Source: a bacterium
GTDB lineage: Bacteria > Desulfobacterota > GWC2-55-46 > DRQE01
Assembly: GCA_027017505.1 (NCBI GenBank)
Contig: JALUQR010000073.1
Coordinates: forward strand, 1-14,027
Direction: 5' to 3'
DNA: 14,027 bases
Shown here: positions 7,087-14,027 of the stretch, in pieces
How positions within the stretch are numbered: the first letter of the stretch is position 1
Layout: each line of letters opens with the position of its first letter
Program-made: the position numbers and the translations under genes
Notes under the pieces: model-generated
What the model was told of the DNA's origin: nothing
The model's input: the letters and a program-made list of their open reading frames with translations, nothing else
Databases searched by the model: none

Positions 7087-7563
7087 TCAATCTTTTGGTG
7101 GACGCTTCTTTCTGAAAAGGTTTGGCAGTGTTCGCCTGAAGAATATGCCCAGATACTTGTTAATGGGGTTTGACCTCTTAAGGAAAGGTATTATGGGTCT
7201 TTTTCTTATACCCAGCTGAATCATCATCTCGTTGAGCTCTTCGTTATTCGGGTCAAATCTGAGCCCCTTTTTGAAGGCTGTGATGGCACCTTTTTTGTTG
7301 TCTGCTGCAAGGTAGACCTTGCCCAGGTTCAGGTAGTACTCTGCCTTGAAGAACTCCTTTTTTATGGCCTTTGTGCAGAGCTCAAGCCCGAGCCCTATCT
7401 TGCCCCACTTAAGTGCTGCACACATCCCGTAGTAAGACATATAAGCGGGGTTATCCCTGTCAAGGTTATATGCCTTTTCAAAGGCCTTTGCAGCCTCTTC
7501 GAGGTCATCGTTTTTGAGGAACTTAAGGCCCTCCTTGAAAAACTCCTGTGGGTCTTCTGTCAT
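7087..7563 (-). CDS. Small TPR-repeat protein with a basic C-terminal tail
   Basis: A 158-residue protein built largely of three tetratricopeptide repeats, at about residues 6-38, 39-72 and 73-107. Typical TPR signatures are seen in AAKAFEKAYNLDRDNPA (24-40) and in YYLNLGKVYLAADNKKGAITAFKKGLRFDPNN. TPRs form a helical scaffold for protein binding. There is no signal peptide or membrane segment, so it is probably cytoplasmic. The last 40 residues are strongly basic. They include RPIIPFLKRSNPINKYLG (122-139), followed by an Arg/Lys-rich end. This tail resembles one I recall from TPR proteins of delta-proteobacteria, which hints at a conserved binding role. The ATG overlaps the coaX stop (ATGA) and has GAGGTG about 8 bases upstream. 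It appears to end the valS operon. The partner is unknown. Confidence 0.88.
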   Translation of the reverse strand: MTEDPQEFFKEGLKFLKNDDLEEAAKAFEKAYNLDRDNPAYMSYYGMCAALKWGKIGLGLELCTKAIKKEFFKAEYYLNLGKVYLAADNKKGAITAFKKGLRFDPNNEELNEMMIQLGIRKRPIIPFLKRSNPINKYLGIFFRRTLPNLFRKKRPPKD

Positions 7564-8327
7564 CTACTGTTCACCTCATAGAGTATCCTGAGTCCCCTCA
7601 GTACCAGGAACTCATCAACCTCTTCTATTGCCTTTATCTCTTCTGCCATGCCCCTGGCATAGCCCCCTGTTGCTATCACCCGTGGGGATGTGCGAAGCTC
7701 TCTTTTCATCCGTTCTATAATACCCTCCACAAGGCCAACGAATCCGTAAAATATGCCAGCCCTTAAACACTCCACGGTGTTCTTTCCCACCACTGTCTTT
7801 GGCCTTGATACATCCACCCGTGGAAGCCTGGATGCCCTTTCAAAGAGGGCATCCGCAGATATGCCTATCCCTGGGGCTATAACCCCACCACGGTATTCAC
7901 CCCTTGCGGTTATGTAGTCAAATGTTATTGCGGTGCCAAAGTCCACTATTATTATGTTACCCCCGTAGAGGTGATAGCCTGCCACCGCGTTGACTATTCT
8001 GTCTGCTCCAACCTCCCTTGGGTCATCCACTGCTATGGATATGCCTGTTTTTATACCTGGCTCCACAACAAGGGGGCTTACCCCCAGAAACTCACTTATG
8101 GCACAGAGGAATACCTCTCTGAGGGATGGCACCACGCACGATATTATGGCACCCTTTATGGAGCCGGGCTCAATGGAGCTGTTGAGAATAAGCCCCTTCA
8201 GTGTCAGCCCGTATTCATCGCTGGTTCTATCCCTTTCGCTGTAGAGACGCCAGTGGGCACAGAGCCTTTCCGCATCGAATATACCTGCAACCGTGGTGGT
8301 ATTGCCTATATCCACTGTGAGTATCAT
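7560..8327 (-). CDS. coaX: Type III pantothenate kinase
   Basis: CoaX phosphorylates pantothenate with ATP, the first committed step of coenzyme A synthesis. Type III enzymes belong to the ASKHA fold and typically use a monovalent cation such as K+. The 255 residues match the family length. Motifs in order are DIGNTTT (6-12, phosphate binding), the conserved GADR (107-110), DFGTAIT (129-135, the second phosphate motif with the catalytic-region Asp), GGVIAPG (147-153) and ATGGYA (219-224). The start ATG lies six bases after the birA stop with only a weak ribosome-binding site, so coupling to birA is likely. The stop overlaps the TPR start. The birA-coaX adjacency is common in bacteria and supports the call. 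Confidence 0.96.
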   Translation of the reverse strand: MILTVDIGNTTTVAGIFDAERLCAHWRLYSERDRTSDEYGLTLKGLILNSSIEPGSIKGAIISCVVPSLREVFLCAISEFLGVSPLVVEPGIKTGISIAVDDPREVGADRIVNAVAGYHLYGGNIIIVDFGTAITFDYITARGEYRGGVIAPGIGISADALFERASRLPRVDVSRPKTVVGKNTVECLRAGIFYGFVGLVEGIIERMKRELRTSPRVIATGGYARGMAEEIKAIEEVDEFLVLRGLRILYEVNSR

Positions 8328-8333
8328 CGTCTT

Positions 8334-9317
8334 TTAATCTGCAACCTCAAGGTCTCCTGCAACAACCCTTGTTGAAAGCCCTGAGGGAAGGGTTACCACA
8401 AGGGCACCCTCTCTGTCTACACCCATGCACACTCCTTCAACAACCTCTCTGCCCTTTACAACTATCCTTCTTCCCTCAAAACCAAAGTAGTCCTTCCAGC
8501 GTTCAAGCACCACCTGGAAGCCATCTTTCAGGAATCTCTTATACCATTTTTCCAGAGAGTAATAAAGCCCTGCTGTAACCTCTGCCCTCGGAATGTCTCT
8601 GCCTGCAATCTCCTTAAGGGATGTGGCCACATCCCTTATCTCCTCTGGCAGTCCCTTTATGTCCATATTAACATTGAGCCCTATTCCCACAACGATAAAG
8701 TTTATCCTGTCTGCCTCTGACGAAAGCTCTGTGAGTATTCCACCGAGTTTTCTTCCCCCTGCGAGTATATCGTTTGGCCACTTGAGGGCAGGCCTTTCGG
8801 GTATGTATCTTTCCACTGTTTCTGCAACTGATATACCTGCAAGGAAGGTGAACTTGTGTGCGTCCTGTGGTGGAAGTGGTGGTCTGAATATGATGGAGGT
8901 GTAGATGTTAACCCCTTCAGGTGAGTACCATCTTCTGCCCAGTCTTCCCCTGCCCCCGCTCTGTGAGTCTGCCACAACCACCGTGCCCTCCTCTGCACCA
9001 TCCCTTGCGAGGACAACTGCCATCGTGTTTGTTGAGTCCACACATCTTTGGAAGTGGATGACCCTTCCCACACACTCTGTTGCAAGAAGGCCCTTTATCT
9101 CGTGGGCGTTGAATGGCTGGATGGTGGATGAAAGCCTGTAGCCCCTTCTGGAGCTACTCTCTATGGGGTAGCCTTCTGCCCTGAGTGTCTGGATGTGCTT
9201 CCATACCGCTGTTCTTGAGATACCCAGCGTCTGGCTTATGCTCTCACCAGAGACATACCCACCCCGTGCCTCCTTGAGAAGCCCGAGGATAAGGAGCTCT
9301 TTTCTTCGGCCTTCCAT
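8334..9317 (-). CDS. birA: Bifunctional biotin-[acetyl-CoA-carboxylase] ligase and biotin repressor
   Basis: BirA activates biotin to biotinyl-AMP and attaches it to the biotin carrier protein of acetyl-CoA carboxylase. Forms with a DNA-binding domain also repress biotin genes. The 327 residues show all three domains. A winged helix-turn-helix lies at about 7-62 (GESISQTLGISRTAVWKHIQ, then RRGYRL). The catalytic domain has DSTNT (94-98), GGRGRLGRRW (121-130, biotin/adenylate loop), KWPNDIL (179-185), GGIL (192-195) and GIGLNVN (211-217). A C-terminal SH3-like domain ends GALVVTLPSGLSTRVVAGDLEV. With the helix-turn-helix intact it is probably both ligase and repressor, but no biotin synthesis gene or recognisable BirA operator is present in the window. 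It lies six bases after nadC. Confidence 0.96.
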   Translation of the reverse strand: MEGRRKELLILGLLKEARGGYVSGESISQTLGISRTAVWKHIQTLRAEGYPIESSSRRGYRLSSTIQPFNAHEIKGLLATECVGRVIHFQRCVDSTNTMAVVLARDGAEEGTVVVADSQSGGRGRLGRRWYSPEGVNIYTSIIFRPPLPPQDAHKFTFLAGISVAETVERYIPERPALKWPNDILAGGRKLGGILTELSSEADRINFIVVGIGLNVNMDIKGLPEEIRDVATSLKEIAGRDIPRAEVTAGLYYSLEKWYKRFLKDGFQVVLERWKDYFGFEGRRIVVKGREVVEGVCMGVDREGALVVTLPSGLSTRVVAGDLEVAD

Positions 9318-9323
9318 CTTTTT

Positions 9324-10172
9324 TCACTCTATCTCAACAGTTACATCCACCGCCCTTGCAGAGTGTGTAAGGGCGCCTATGGAGATGTATCTTATGCCTG
9401 TTTTTGCAAACTCCTCCACATTCTCAAGGGTTACTCCTCCTGATACCTCTACAACCGCCCTGCCAGAGATTATCTCAACAGCCCTTTTGACCCTCTCGGG
9501 GCTCATGTTATCGAGCATTATGATGTCCGCACCACTTCTGAGTGCCTCCCTTACCTCTCTGAGGTTACTCACCTCAACCTCTATGGGTTTATCCTTTCCG
9601 TACTTTTTTCTGACCCTCTTTATGGCCTTCTCTATACTGCCTGCAATGCGTATGTGGTTGTCCTTTATGAGTATGGCATCGAAGAGCCCGAAGCGATGAT
9701 TACGGCCTCCACCAACCCTTACCGCGTATTTTTCGAGAATCCTCATACACGGGGTGGTCTTTCTTGTGTCCAGTATGTTAACCTCTCTGTTTTTGAGCCT
9801 TTCCACAAACCTCCTTGTAAGTGTGGCTATACCGCTAAGTCTCTGCAGAAAATTAAGTGCCACCCTTTCTGCGGTGAGTATGGATTTAAGCCTTCCCCTT
9901 ATGGTTGCTATGGTTCTGCCCTTTCTTATGTTTGCCCCTTCTCTGACCTCACTTCTGAACTCCAGGGTATCATCCACTGTCTTAAAGACAAGCTCCATTA
10001 CATGAAGTCCTGCAACCACCATGTTCTCACCCGCAATGACCCTTGCAATCCCTTTTTTCCTCTCCGGCACTATTGCAGAGGTGGTTATATCTCCCGTGCC
10101 GATGTCCTCTGCAAGGCCTGCCCTTACAAGTTGCTCTATGTATTCGTTAAGGTTTTCTCTTGGTTCAGCCAT
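9324..10172 (-). CDS. nadC: Nicotinate-nucleotide pyrophosphorylase (quinolinate phosphoribosyltransferase)
   Basis: NadC converts quinolinate and PRPP to nicotinate mononucleotide, CO2 and pyrophosphate in de novo NAD synthesis. The 282 residues fit the family. Recognisable conserved stretches are ERVALNFLQRLSGIAT (102-117), DTRKTTPCMR (135-144, part of the quinolinate/PRPP site), GGGRNHRFGL (154-163), IKDNHI (169-174), EVEV (198-201), MLDN (219-222) and EVSGG (242-246). These are the barrel-lining basic and acidic residues of the family, and none appears missing. Its ATG lies two bases after the valS stop, with GAGGG upstream inside the valS end. nadA and nadB are not in the window. Confidence 0.97.
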   Translation of the reverse strand: MAEPRENLNEYIEQLVRAGLAEDIGTGDITTSAIVPERKKGIARVIAGENMVVAGLHVMELVFKTVDDTLEFRSEVREGANIRKGRTIATIRGRLKSILTAERVALNFLQRLSGIATLTRRFVERLKNREVNILDTRKTTPCMRILEKYAVRVGGGRNHRFGLFDAILIKDNHIRIAGSIEKAIKRVRKKYGKDKPIEVEVSNLREVREALRSGADIIMLDNMSPERVKRAVEIISGRAVVEVSGGVTLENVEEFAKTGIRYISIGALTHSARAVDVTVEIE

Positions 10173-10174
10173 TC

Positions 10175-12832
10175 TTAAAGTGCCCTCACCCTTTCAAGCC
10201 CCTTCAGAAGCTTTGCCCTTCTTTCCTCAAGCTCTGCAGAGCGTGTTCGTTCTTTTTCAACCACATGTGGTGGAGCCTTTTTAAGGAAGTTTTCATTCTC
10301 AAGCCTCTTTCTGACCTCTGAGAGCTCATCCTCCACCTTTTCAAGCTCTCTTTCGAGTCTTTCCACCTCTGCCCTCACATCCACATAGCCCTTCAGGGGC
10401 ACAAAGACCTCCACCGCATCTCCCTCAACACCCCTTGCAACATTGAAGACTCCCTTTTCGGGTCTTTCCTTTTCGGTTATAAACCTCACCTCTTTTACCC
10501 TTGAGAGTGCCTTTATGTACTCTGTGCCCTCCTCTATGGCGGTCTTTGTGGTGGTCTTTCTTGCAAGCACCACACACTCAAGCTCTATTCCGTGGGGTAT
10601 GTTGAACTCCACCCTTATGTTACGCACACATCTTATAACATCCATAACTGTCTCCATCTTACGGGCAGACTCCGGGTAGTTCTCTCTGGGTTCGGGGTAG
10701 GTTTCTGTAACAAGGCTTTCCTCTCTGTCTGTAAGGCAGAAGTGTATCTCATCTGTTATGAATGGCATGAAGGGGTGCAGAAGCTTAAGCGTATCTGCGA
10801 GCACCTTAAGGAGCACTGCCTGTGAGGTCTTCCTTCTAAGCTCACCCTTTTCACCCTTGAGGTCTGGTTTTATTGCCTCCACATACCAGTCGCACAGCTC
10901 GTGCCATATAAACCCGTAGAGTGTCTTTGCAGCAACATCGAACTGGTAGCCCTCAAGTGCTGATACAACCCGGTCTCTTGAGGCCTTAAGCCTTGTGAGT
11001 ATCCATCTGTCTGCCATGGAGTAGTTTTCTGGCCCTGGGCTGACATTCACCTCTTCATCATCGAGGTGCATCATTGTGAACCTTGCAAGGTTCCACAGCT
11101 TGTTGGCAAAGTTTCTGTAGCCCTCTATTCTCTCCTCTGCGAGTTTTATATCCCTTCCCTGTGCTGCGAGCACAGCGAGTGTGAACCTCAGGGCATCTGT
11201 TCCGTAGCGTTCCATCATCACAAGGGGGTCTATAACATTGCCCTTGGATTTGCTCATCTTCTGTCCCCTTGCATCCCTTATGAGGGCGTGTATGTATACA
11301 TCCCTGAAGGGCACATCCCCCATGAACTTAAGCCCCATCATTATCATCCTTGCAACCCAGAAGAATATTATATCGAAGCTCGTAAACAGTGCCGATGTGG
11401 GGTAAAACACCCTGAGCTCCTCGGTGTCATCGGGCCAGCCGAGGGTTGAAAACGGCCAGAGTGCAGAGGAAAACCATGTATCGAGCACATCGGGGTCCTG
11501 CTCTATCTCATCCGAGCTACAGCCCTCGCACCTTTCAGGTGTTACCACAGATACCGTTATGTGCGGGCACCTCTTACAGTACCATGCGGGGATACGGTGT
11601 CCCCACCATATCTGTCGGGATATGCACCAGTCCCTTATGTTGTGCATCCATTCAAAGTAGGTCTTCTCCCAGCTCTTTGGCACAAACTTAAGTGTGCCCT
11701 CTTCAACAACCCTTATGGCAGGCCCACTGAGTGGAGCGGTCTTCACAAACCACTGTTTTGACACCATCGGTTCAACCACCGTCTTGCACCTGTAGCAGGT
11801 GCCAACAGAGAGTGCGTAGTCCTCCACCCGTTTAAGAAGCCCTCTGCCTTTAAGCTCTTCCACAATTTTTTCTCTTGCCTCGAAGCGGTCAAGCCCCCTG
11901 TATGGGCCTGCGTTCTCGTTCATCCTTGCCCTTTTGTCCATTACCACAACAGAGCCGAGCCCGTGCCTTCTTGCAACCTCAAAGTCGTTGAAGTCATGCG
12001 CAGGGGTTATCTTTACAGCCCCTGTGCCGAACTCCATGTCAACCACAGGGTCCTCTATAATGGGTATCTGGCGCTCCACTATGGGTAGCACAAGGGTTCT
12101 GCCCTTAAGGGGGCGGTATCTCTCATCCTGGGGGTTTACCGCCACAGCCACATCTCCGAGCATGGTCTCTGGCCTTGTGGTTGCAACTGTTACGAACCCC
12201 GTGCCATCCTTTAGAGGGTAGTTAAGGTAGTAGAGTTTGCCCTGGGTTTGTTCGTGTTCCACCTCGAGGTCTGAAAGTGCGGTCATGCACCTGGGACACC
12301 AGTTTATTATGTAGTCGCCACGGTATATGAGCCCCTCTCTGTAGAGCCTTACGAAGACCTCCCTTACCGCCCTTGAAAGTCCCTCGTCCATGGTGAATCT
12401 GAGTCTCGTCCAGTCGCAGGATGCACCCAGGCGTTTGAGCTGGTTTATTATGGTATCACCACTTTTTTCCTTCCACTGCCATACCCGTTTTACAAACTCA
12501 TCTCTGCCAAGCTCTTCTCTTGAGAGCCCCTCTTTCATGAGTTCCCTTTCCACCACATTCTGTGTGGCAATCCCTGCATGGTCTATGCCAGGTAGCCAGA
12601 GTACATTGTAGCCCTGCATCCTCTTAAACCTTGCCATTATGTCCTGCAGGGTGTTGTTGAGTGCATGCCCCAGATGAAGCGAGCCCGTAATGTTCGGTGG
12701 TGGTATGACCATGGAAAAGGGGGGTTTCTTTGAGTGCGGGTCTGCGGTAAAATAGCCCCGCTCTATCCACAGTCTGCTCCATCTGGCTTCTACTTTAGAT
12801 GGCTCGTATACTTTGGAAAGTGTTCTCCTCAT
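10175..12832 (-). CDS. valS: Valine--tRNA ligase
   Basis: ValRS is the class I enzyme that charges tRNA-Val in the cytoplasm and proofreads Thr. The 885 residues fit the shorter bacterial type (E. coli 951). Key motifs are [13 protein letters not shown] (44-56, the HIGH box), the editing domain starting near [10 protein letters not shown] (218-227) with AHDFNDF (278-284), and KMSKS (525-529). Cys pairs at 179/182, 346/349, 419/422 and 435/438 suggest two zinc knuckles. A tRNA-binding anticodon domain follows. The last ~68 residues, from about 818, are Glu/Lys/Arg-rich and match the ValRS C-terminal coiled coil. The ATG has AAAAAGG 7 bases upstream. It is the first gene after the terminator at 12898-12940 and so heads the operon with nadC, birA, coaX and the TPR gene. 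Confidence 0.98.
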   Translation of the reverse strand: MRRTLSKVYEPSKVEARWSRLWIERGYFTADPHSKKPPFSMVIPPPNITGSLHLGHALNNTLQDIMARFKRMQGYNVLWLPGIDHAGIATQNVVERELMKEGLSREELGRDEFVKRVWQWKEKSGDTIINQLKRLGASCDWTRLRFTMDEGLSRAVREVFVRLYREGLIYRGDYIINWCPRCMTALSDLEVEHEQTQGKLYYLNYPLKDGTGFVTVATTRPETMLGDVAVAVNPQDERYRPLKGRTLVLPIVERQIPIIEDPVVDMEFGTGAVKITPAHDFNDFEVARRHGLGSVVVMDKRARMNENAGPYRGLDRFEAREKIVEELKGRGLLKRVEDYALSVGTCYRCKTVVEPMVSKQWFVKTAPLSGPAIRVVEEGTLKFVPKSWEKTYFEWMHNIRDWCISRQIWWGHRIPAWYCKRCPHITVSVVTPERCEGCSSDEIEQDPDVLDTWFSSALWPFSTLGWPDDTEELRVFYPTSALFTSFDIIFFWVARMIMMGLKFMGDVPFRDVYIHALIRDARGQKMSKSKGNVIDPLVMMERYGTDALRFTLAVLAAQGRDIKLAEERIEGYRNFANKLWNLARFTMMHLDDEEVNVSPGPENYSMADRWILTRLKASRDRVVSALEGYQFDVAAKTLYGFIWHELCDWYVEAIKPDLKGEKGELRRKTSQAVLLKVLADTLKLLHPFMPFITDEIHFCLTDREESLVTETYPEPRENYPESARKMETVMDVIRCVRNIRVEFNIPHGIELECVVLARKTTTKTAIEEGTEYIKALSRVKEVRFITEKERPEKGVFNVARGVEGDAVEVFVPLKGYVDVRAEVERLERELEKVEDELSEVRKRLENENFLKKAPPHVVEKERTRSAELEERRAKLLKGLERVRAL

Positions 12833-12866
12833 AGATAAGCCTTTTTAAAACAGGGATTCTGTAAAG

Positions 12867-12896
12867 AGATTAGCAGAACATATGAAGGTAAGTCTA
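12867..12896 (-). promoter_or_regulatory. Tentative promoter for the valS operon
   Basis: Just after the terminator T-tract, TAGACT (12896-12891, four of six to TTGACA) and TAATCT (12872-12867, three of six to TATAAT) are 18 bases apart on the minus strand. The match is poor, but position argues for a promoter: the upstream gene has a terminator, and about 65 bases of AT-rich sequence separate it from valS. Treat the exact boxes as a guess. Confidence 0.2.
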
Positions 12897-12897
12897 T

Positions 12898-12940
12898 AAA
12901 AAATCAAAAGGGGAAGCACCTCTGAAGAGAACTTCCCCCT
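12898..12940 (-). terminator. Intrinsic (Rho-independent) terminator after the response regulator
   Basis: On the minus strand, GGGGAAG (12938-12932) pairs perfectly with CTTCCCC (12916-12910). An inner stem CTCT/AGAG (12929-12926 with 12923-12920) stacks above it. The right arm is followed by TTTTGATTTTTT. It lies about 20 bases downstream of the response regulator stop and 66 bases before valS. This is the clearest transcription boundary in the window. Confidence 0.85.
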
Positions 12941-12959
12941 CTCGCTGTTAAGGGCAAGG

Positions 12960-14027
12960 TCATTTCAGTTTGGAGATAGCATCTTTCAGTTTATCTATAA
13001 TCTCTTTCTTTATGTATTCCTCTGCAAGTTCTGGCACCACATCCCATGCGACCTCTTCTATGACCTTACGCGCCACCTCTCTTACTATCTGTTCCACCTT
13101 CTCCTGTGGCACAACTTTAGAGAGTTCTTCCTCTGTGAACTCCTCTTTAAGCCCCTCTTTTACAGGTTCAGAAGGCACTGCGGGCTCTTCCTCAACAGGG
13201 GTTTGCTGGGCTGTAAGGCCCTCAAACGCCTCCGGGGAGGATTCCTCACCTGCTGGCATCCTTTCTTCCTCTGCTGGCACCTCTTCTGTAACCGCCTCTG
13301 CCAGCCCTTCCTCCTCCACGACGGGTGTTGTAAGCTCTGTTATCTCCTCTTCCTCTTCTTTTATGGGTTCTGTGCCTGCGGGCTCTTCAAAACCAGTGAT
13401 GCCCTCCTCAGCTGGTTTTTCCCCTGTTTCCATCTCATCTTCTGAGAGTTTAAGGTCAAAGAACTCCTCTTTCTGCTCGCCTGGCCCCTCCTGTGTGCCC
13501 TCTTCTGCGGGTTTCTCCTCTGCGGACTCTATAAAGTCCTCTGGCTCCCATATGTCTTCAGACAGTGTGAGCTCTTCCTCTCTCTCTTCTTCTTTGAACG
13601 ATACCGCCTCTCCAGGCCCGGGCTCTGCCACAGGCTGTGGCTCCTCGGGGGTAAATGAGGGTGGCTCCTCTTCTACAAGGGGTTTCTCTTCTGTCAGCGG
13701 TTCTGCGGTGGCCTCTTGCTCCAGAGCCTCTGCAACAGCCTTTGGTGGTCTGCTTAAGAGTTCCTTTATCTTGGTTATGAGCTCTTCTGACTCAAAGGGC
13801 TTCACTATGTGGCCATCTGCCCCAACACTTTCTGCCCTTTTTTCATCAATGGGCTCGAATGTGCTTGCAAGAAGCATCACAGGGGTGCCTGCAAGCTCTG
13901 CATCCCTCTTTATGGCCTCACACAACTCGTATCCGTTCATCCCTGGCATGGAGAGGTCTGCTATCACAAGGTCAGGCCTTACCTCCCTGGCCTTTTTAAG
14001 AGCAGAGTCTCCATCACCTACTATTAT
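12960..14027 (-). CDS. Response regulator with long Glu/Pro-rich linker and conserved C-terminal helix (5' end missing)
   Basis: The reading frame is open to the right edge, so the N-terminus (roughly 30 residues, with the acidic pocket) is outside. The 355 visible residues begin IIVGDGDSALKKAREVRPDL and contain the phospho-acceptor Asp in VIADLSMPGMNG (codon 13958-13956) and the conserved Lys in HIVKPF (13802-13800). A GTG at 13967 lies inside the receiver domain and is not the start. The residue matching CheY Thr87 is Ala. After the receiver comes about 190 residues of low-complexity Glu/Pro/Ala sequence, with a short repeat EKPAEEG twice. The last ~55 residues are a helical domain (QIVREVARKVIEEVAWDVVP, then ELAEEYIKKEII). 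I recall this layout from FrzS-like or stand-alone regulators of delta-proteobacteria. There is no DNA-binding domain, so an output by protein interaction is inferred. Confidence 0.88.
   Translation of the reverse strand: MIVGDGDSALKKAREVRPDLVIADLSMPGMNGYELCEAIKRDAELAGTPVMLLASTFEPIDEKRAESVGADGHIVKPFESEELITKIKELLSRPPKAVAEALEQEATAEPLTEEKPLVEEEPPSFTPEEPQPVAEPGPGEAVSFKEEEREEELTLSEDIWEPEDFIESAEEKPAEEGTQEGPGEQKEEFFDLKLSEDEMETGEKPAEEGITGFEEPAGTEPIKEEEEEITELTTPVVEEEGLAEAVTEEVPAEEERMPAGEESSPEAFEGLTAQQTPVEEEPAVPSEPVKEGLKEEFTEEELSKVVPQEKVEQIVREVARKVIEEVAWDVVPELAEEYIKKEIIDKLKDAISKLK

Noticed and set aside
7087..7089. TGA of the TPR gene as a selenocysteine or read-through codon.
   Set aside because: The conserved protein seems complete before it, no SECIS-type hairpin lies directly after the TGA, and no selenoprotein family matches the extension.
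12833..12959. A T-box leader upstream of valS.
   Set aside because: Only about 65 bases lie between the terminator and the start, with no T-box sequence or antiterminator; the hairpin is placed and oriented as the terminator of the upstream gene.
13965..13967. GTG as the start of the response regulator.
   Set aside because: The frame is open upstream to the window edge and encodes typical receiver sequence before this codon, so the true start is outside.

Overview
This window is a compact, gene-dense bacterial chromosome segment in which every credible gene lies on the minus strand, so transcription runs from high to low coordinates. Ten genes are complete and two are cut by the window edges (a response regulator at the right, thioredoxin reductase at the left). 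Most junctions are overlaps or gaps of a few bases. Heavy use of ATA for Ile and AGG for Arg, together with the gene families present, suggests a Gram-negative lineage near Desulfobacterota (the old Deltaproteobacteria) or Nitrospirota, possibly thermophilic. The families behind this are a receiver protein with a Glu/Pro-rich linker and a 'VVPELAE' tail, a short TPR protein with a basic 'IPFLKRSNPINKYLG' tail, and the order valS-nadC-birA-coaX. This placement is inference; there is no rRNA or other direct marker.

Layout in transcription order. (1) 14027-12960: receiver-domain protein with a long acidic linker, closed by a good intrinsic terminator at about 12898-12940. (2) 12832-7087: a tight block, valS, nadC, birA, coaX and a TPR protein, joining valyl-tRNA charging to NAD, biotin-protein and coenzyme A metabolism. 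(3) 7086-6943: the only sizeable gap inside the array. It holds an orphan consensus Shine-Dalgarno, a terminator-like hairpin and the ribosome-binding site of the next gene. (4) 6942-300: a second tight block made of an EF-G-2-type translational GTPase, an uncharacterised helical-repeat protein, endonuclease IV (nfo), and the TrkA/TrkH potassium-uptake pair. (5) 274-1: the start of thioredoxin reductase behind its own strong Shine-Dalgarno.

Most of the window is conserved housekeeping and cofactor genes. I see no phage, transposon, CRISPR or defence module and no clear new multi-gene system. The points most worth a second look are the uncharacterised 300-residue helical-repeat protein coupled to fusA2 and nfo; the EF-G-like GTPase with Tyr in place of the switch II His; the receiver domain with Ala at the conserved Thr/Ser switch site; and the fusA2 leader.
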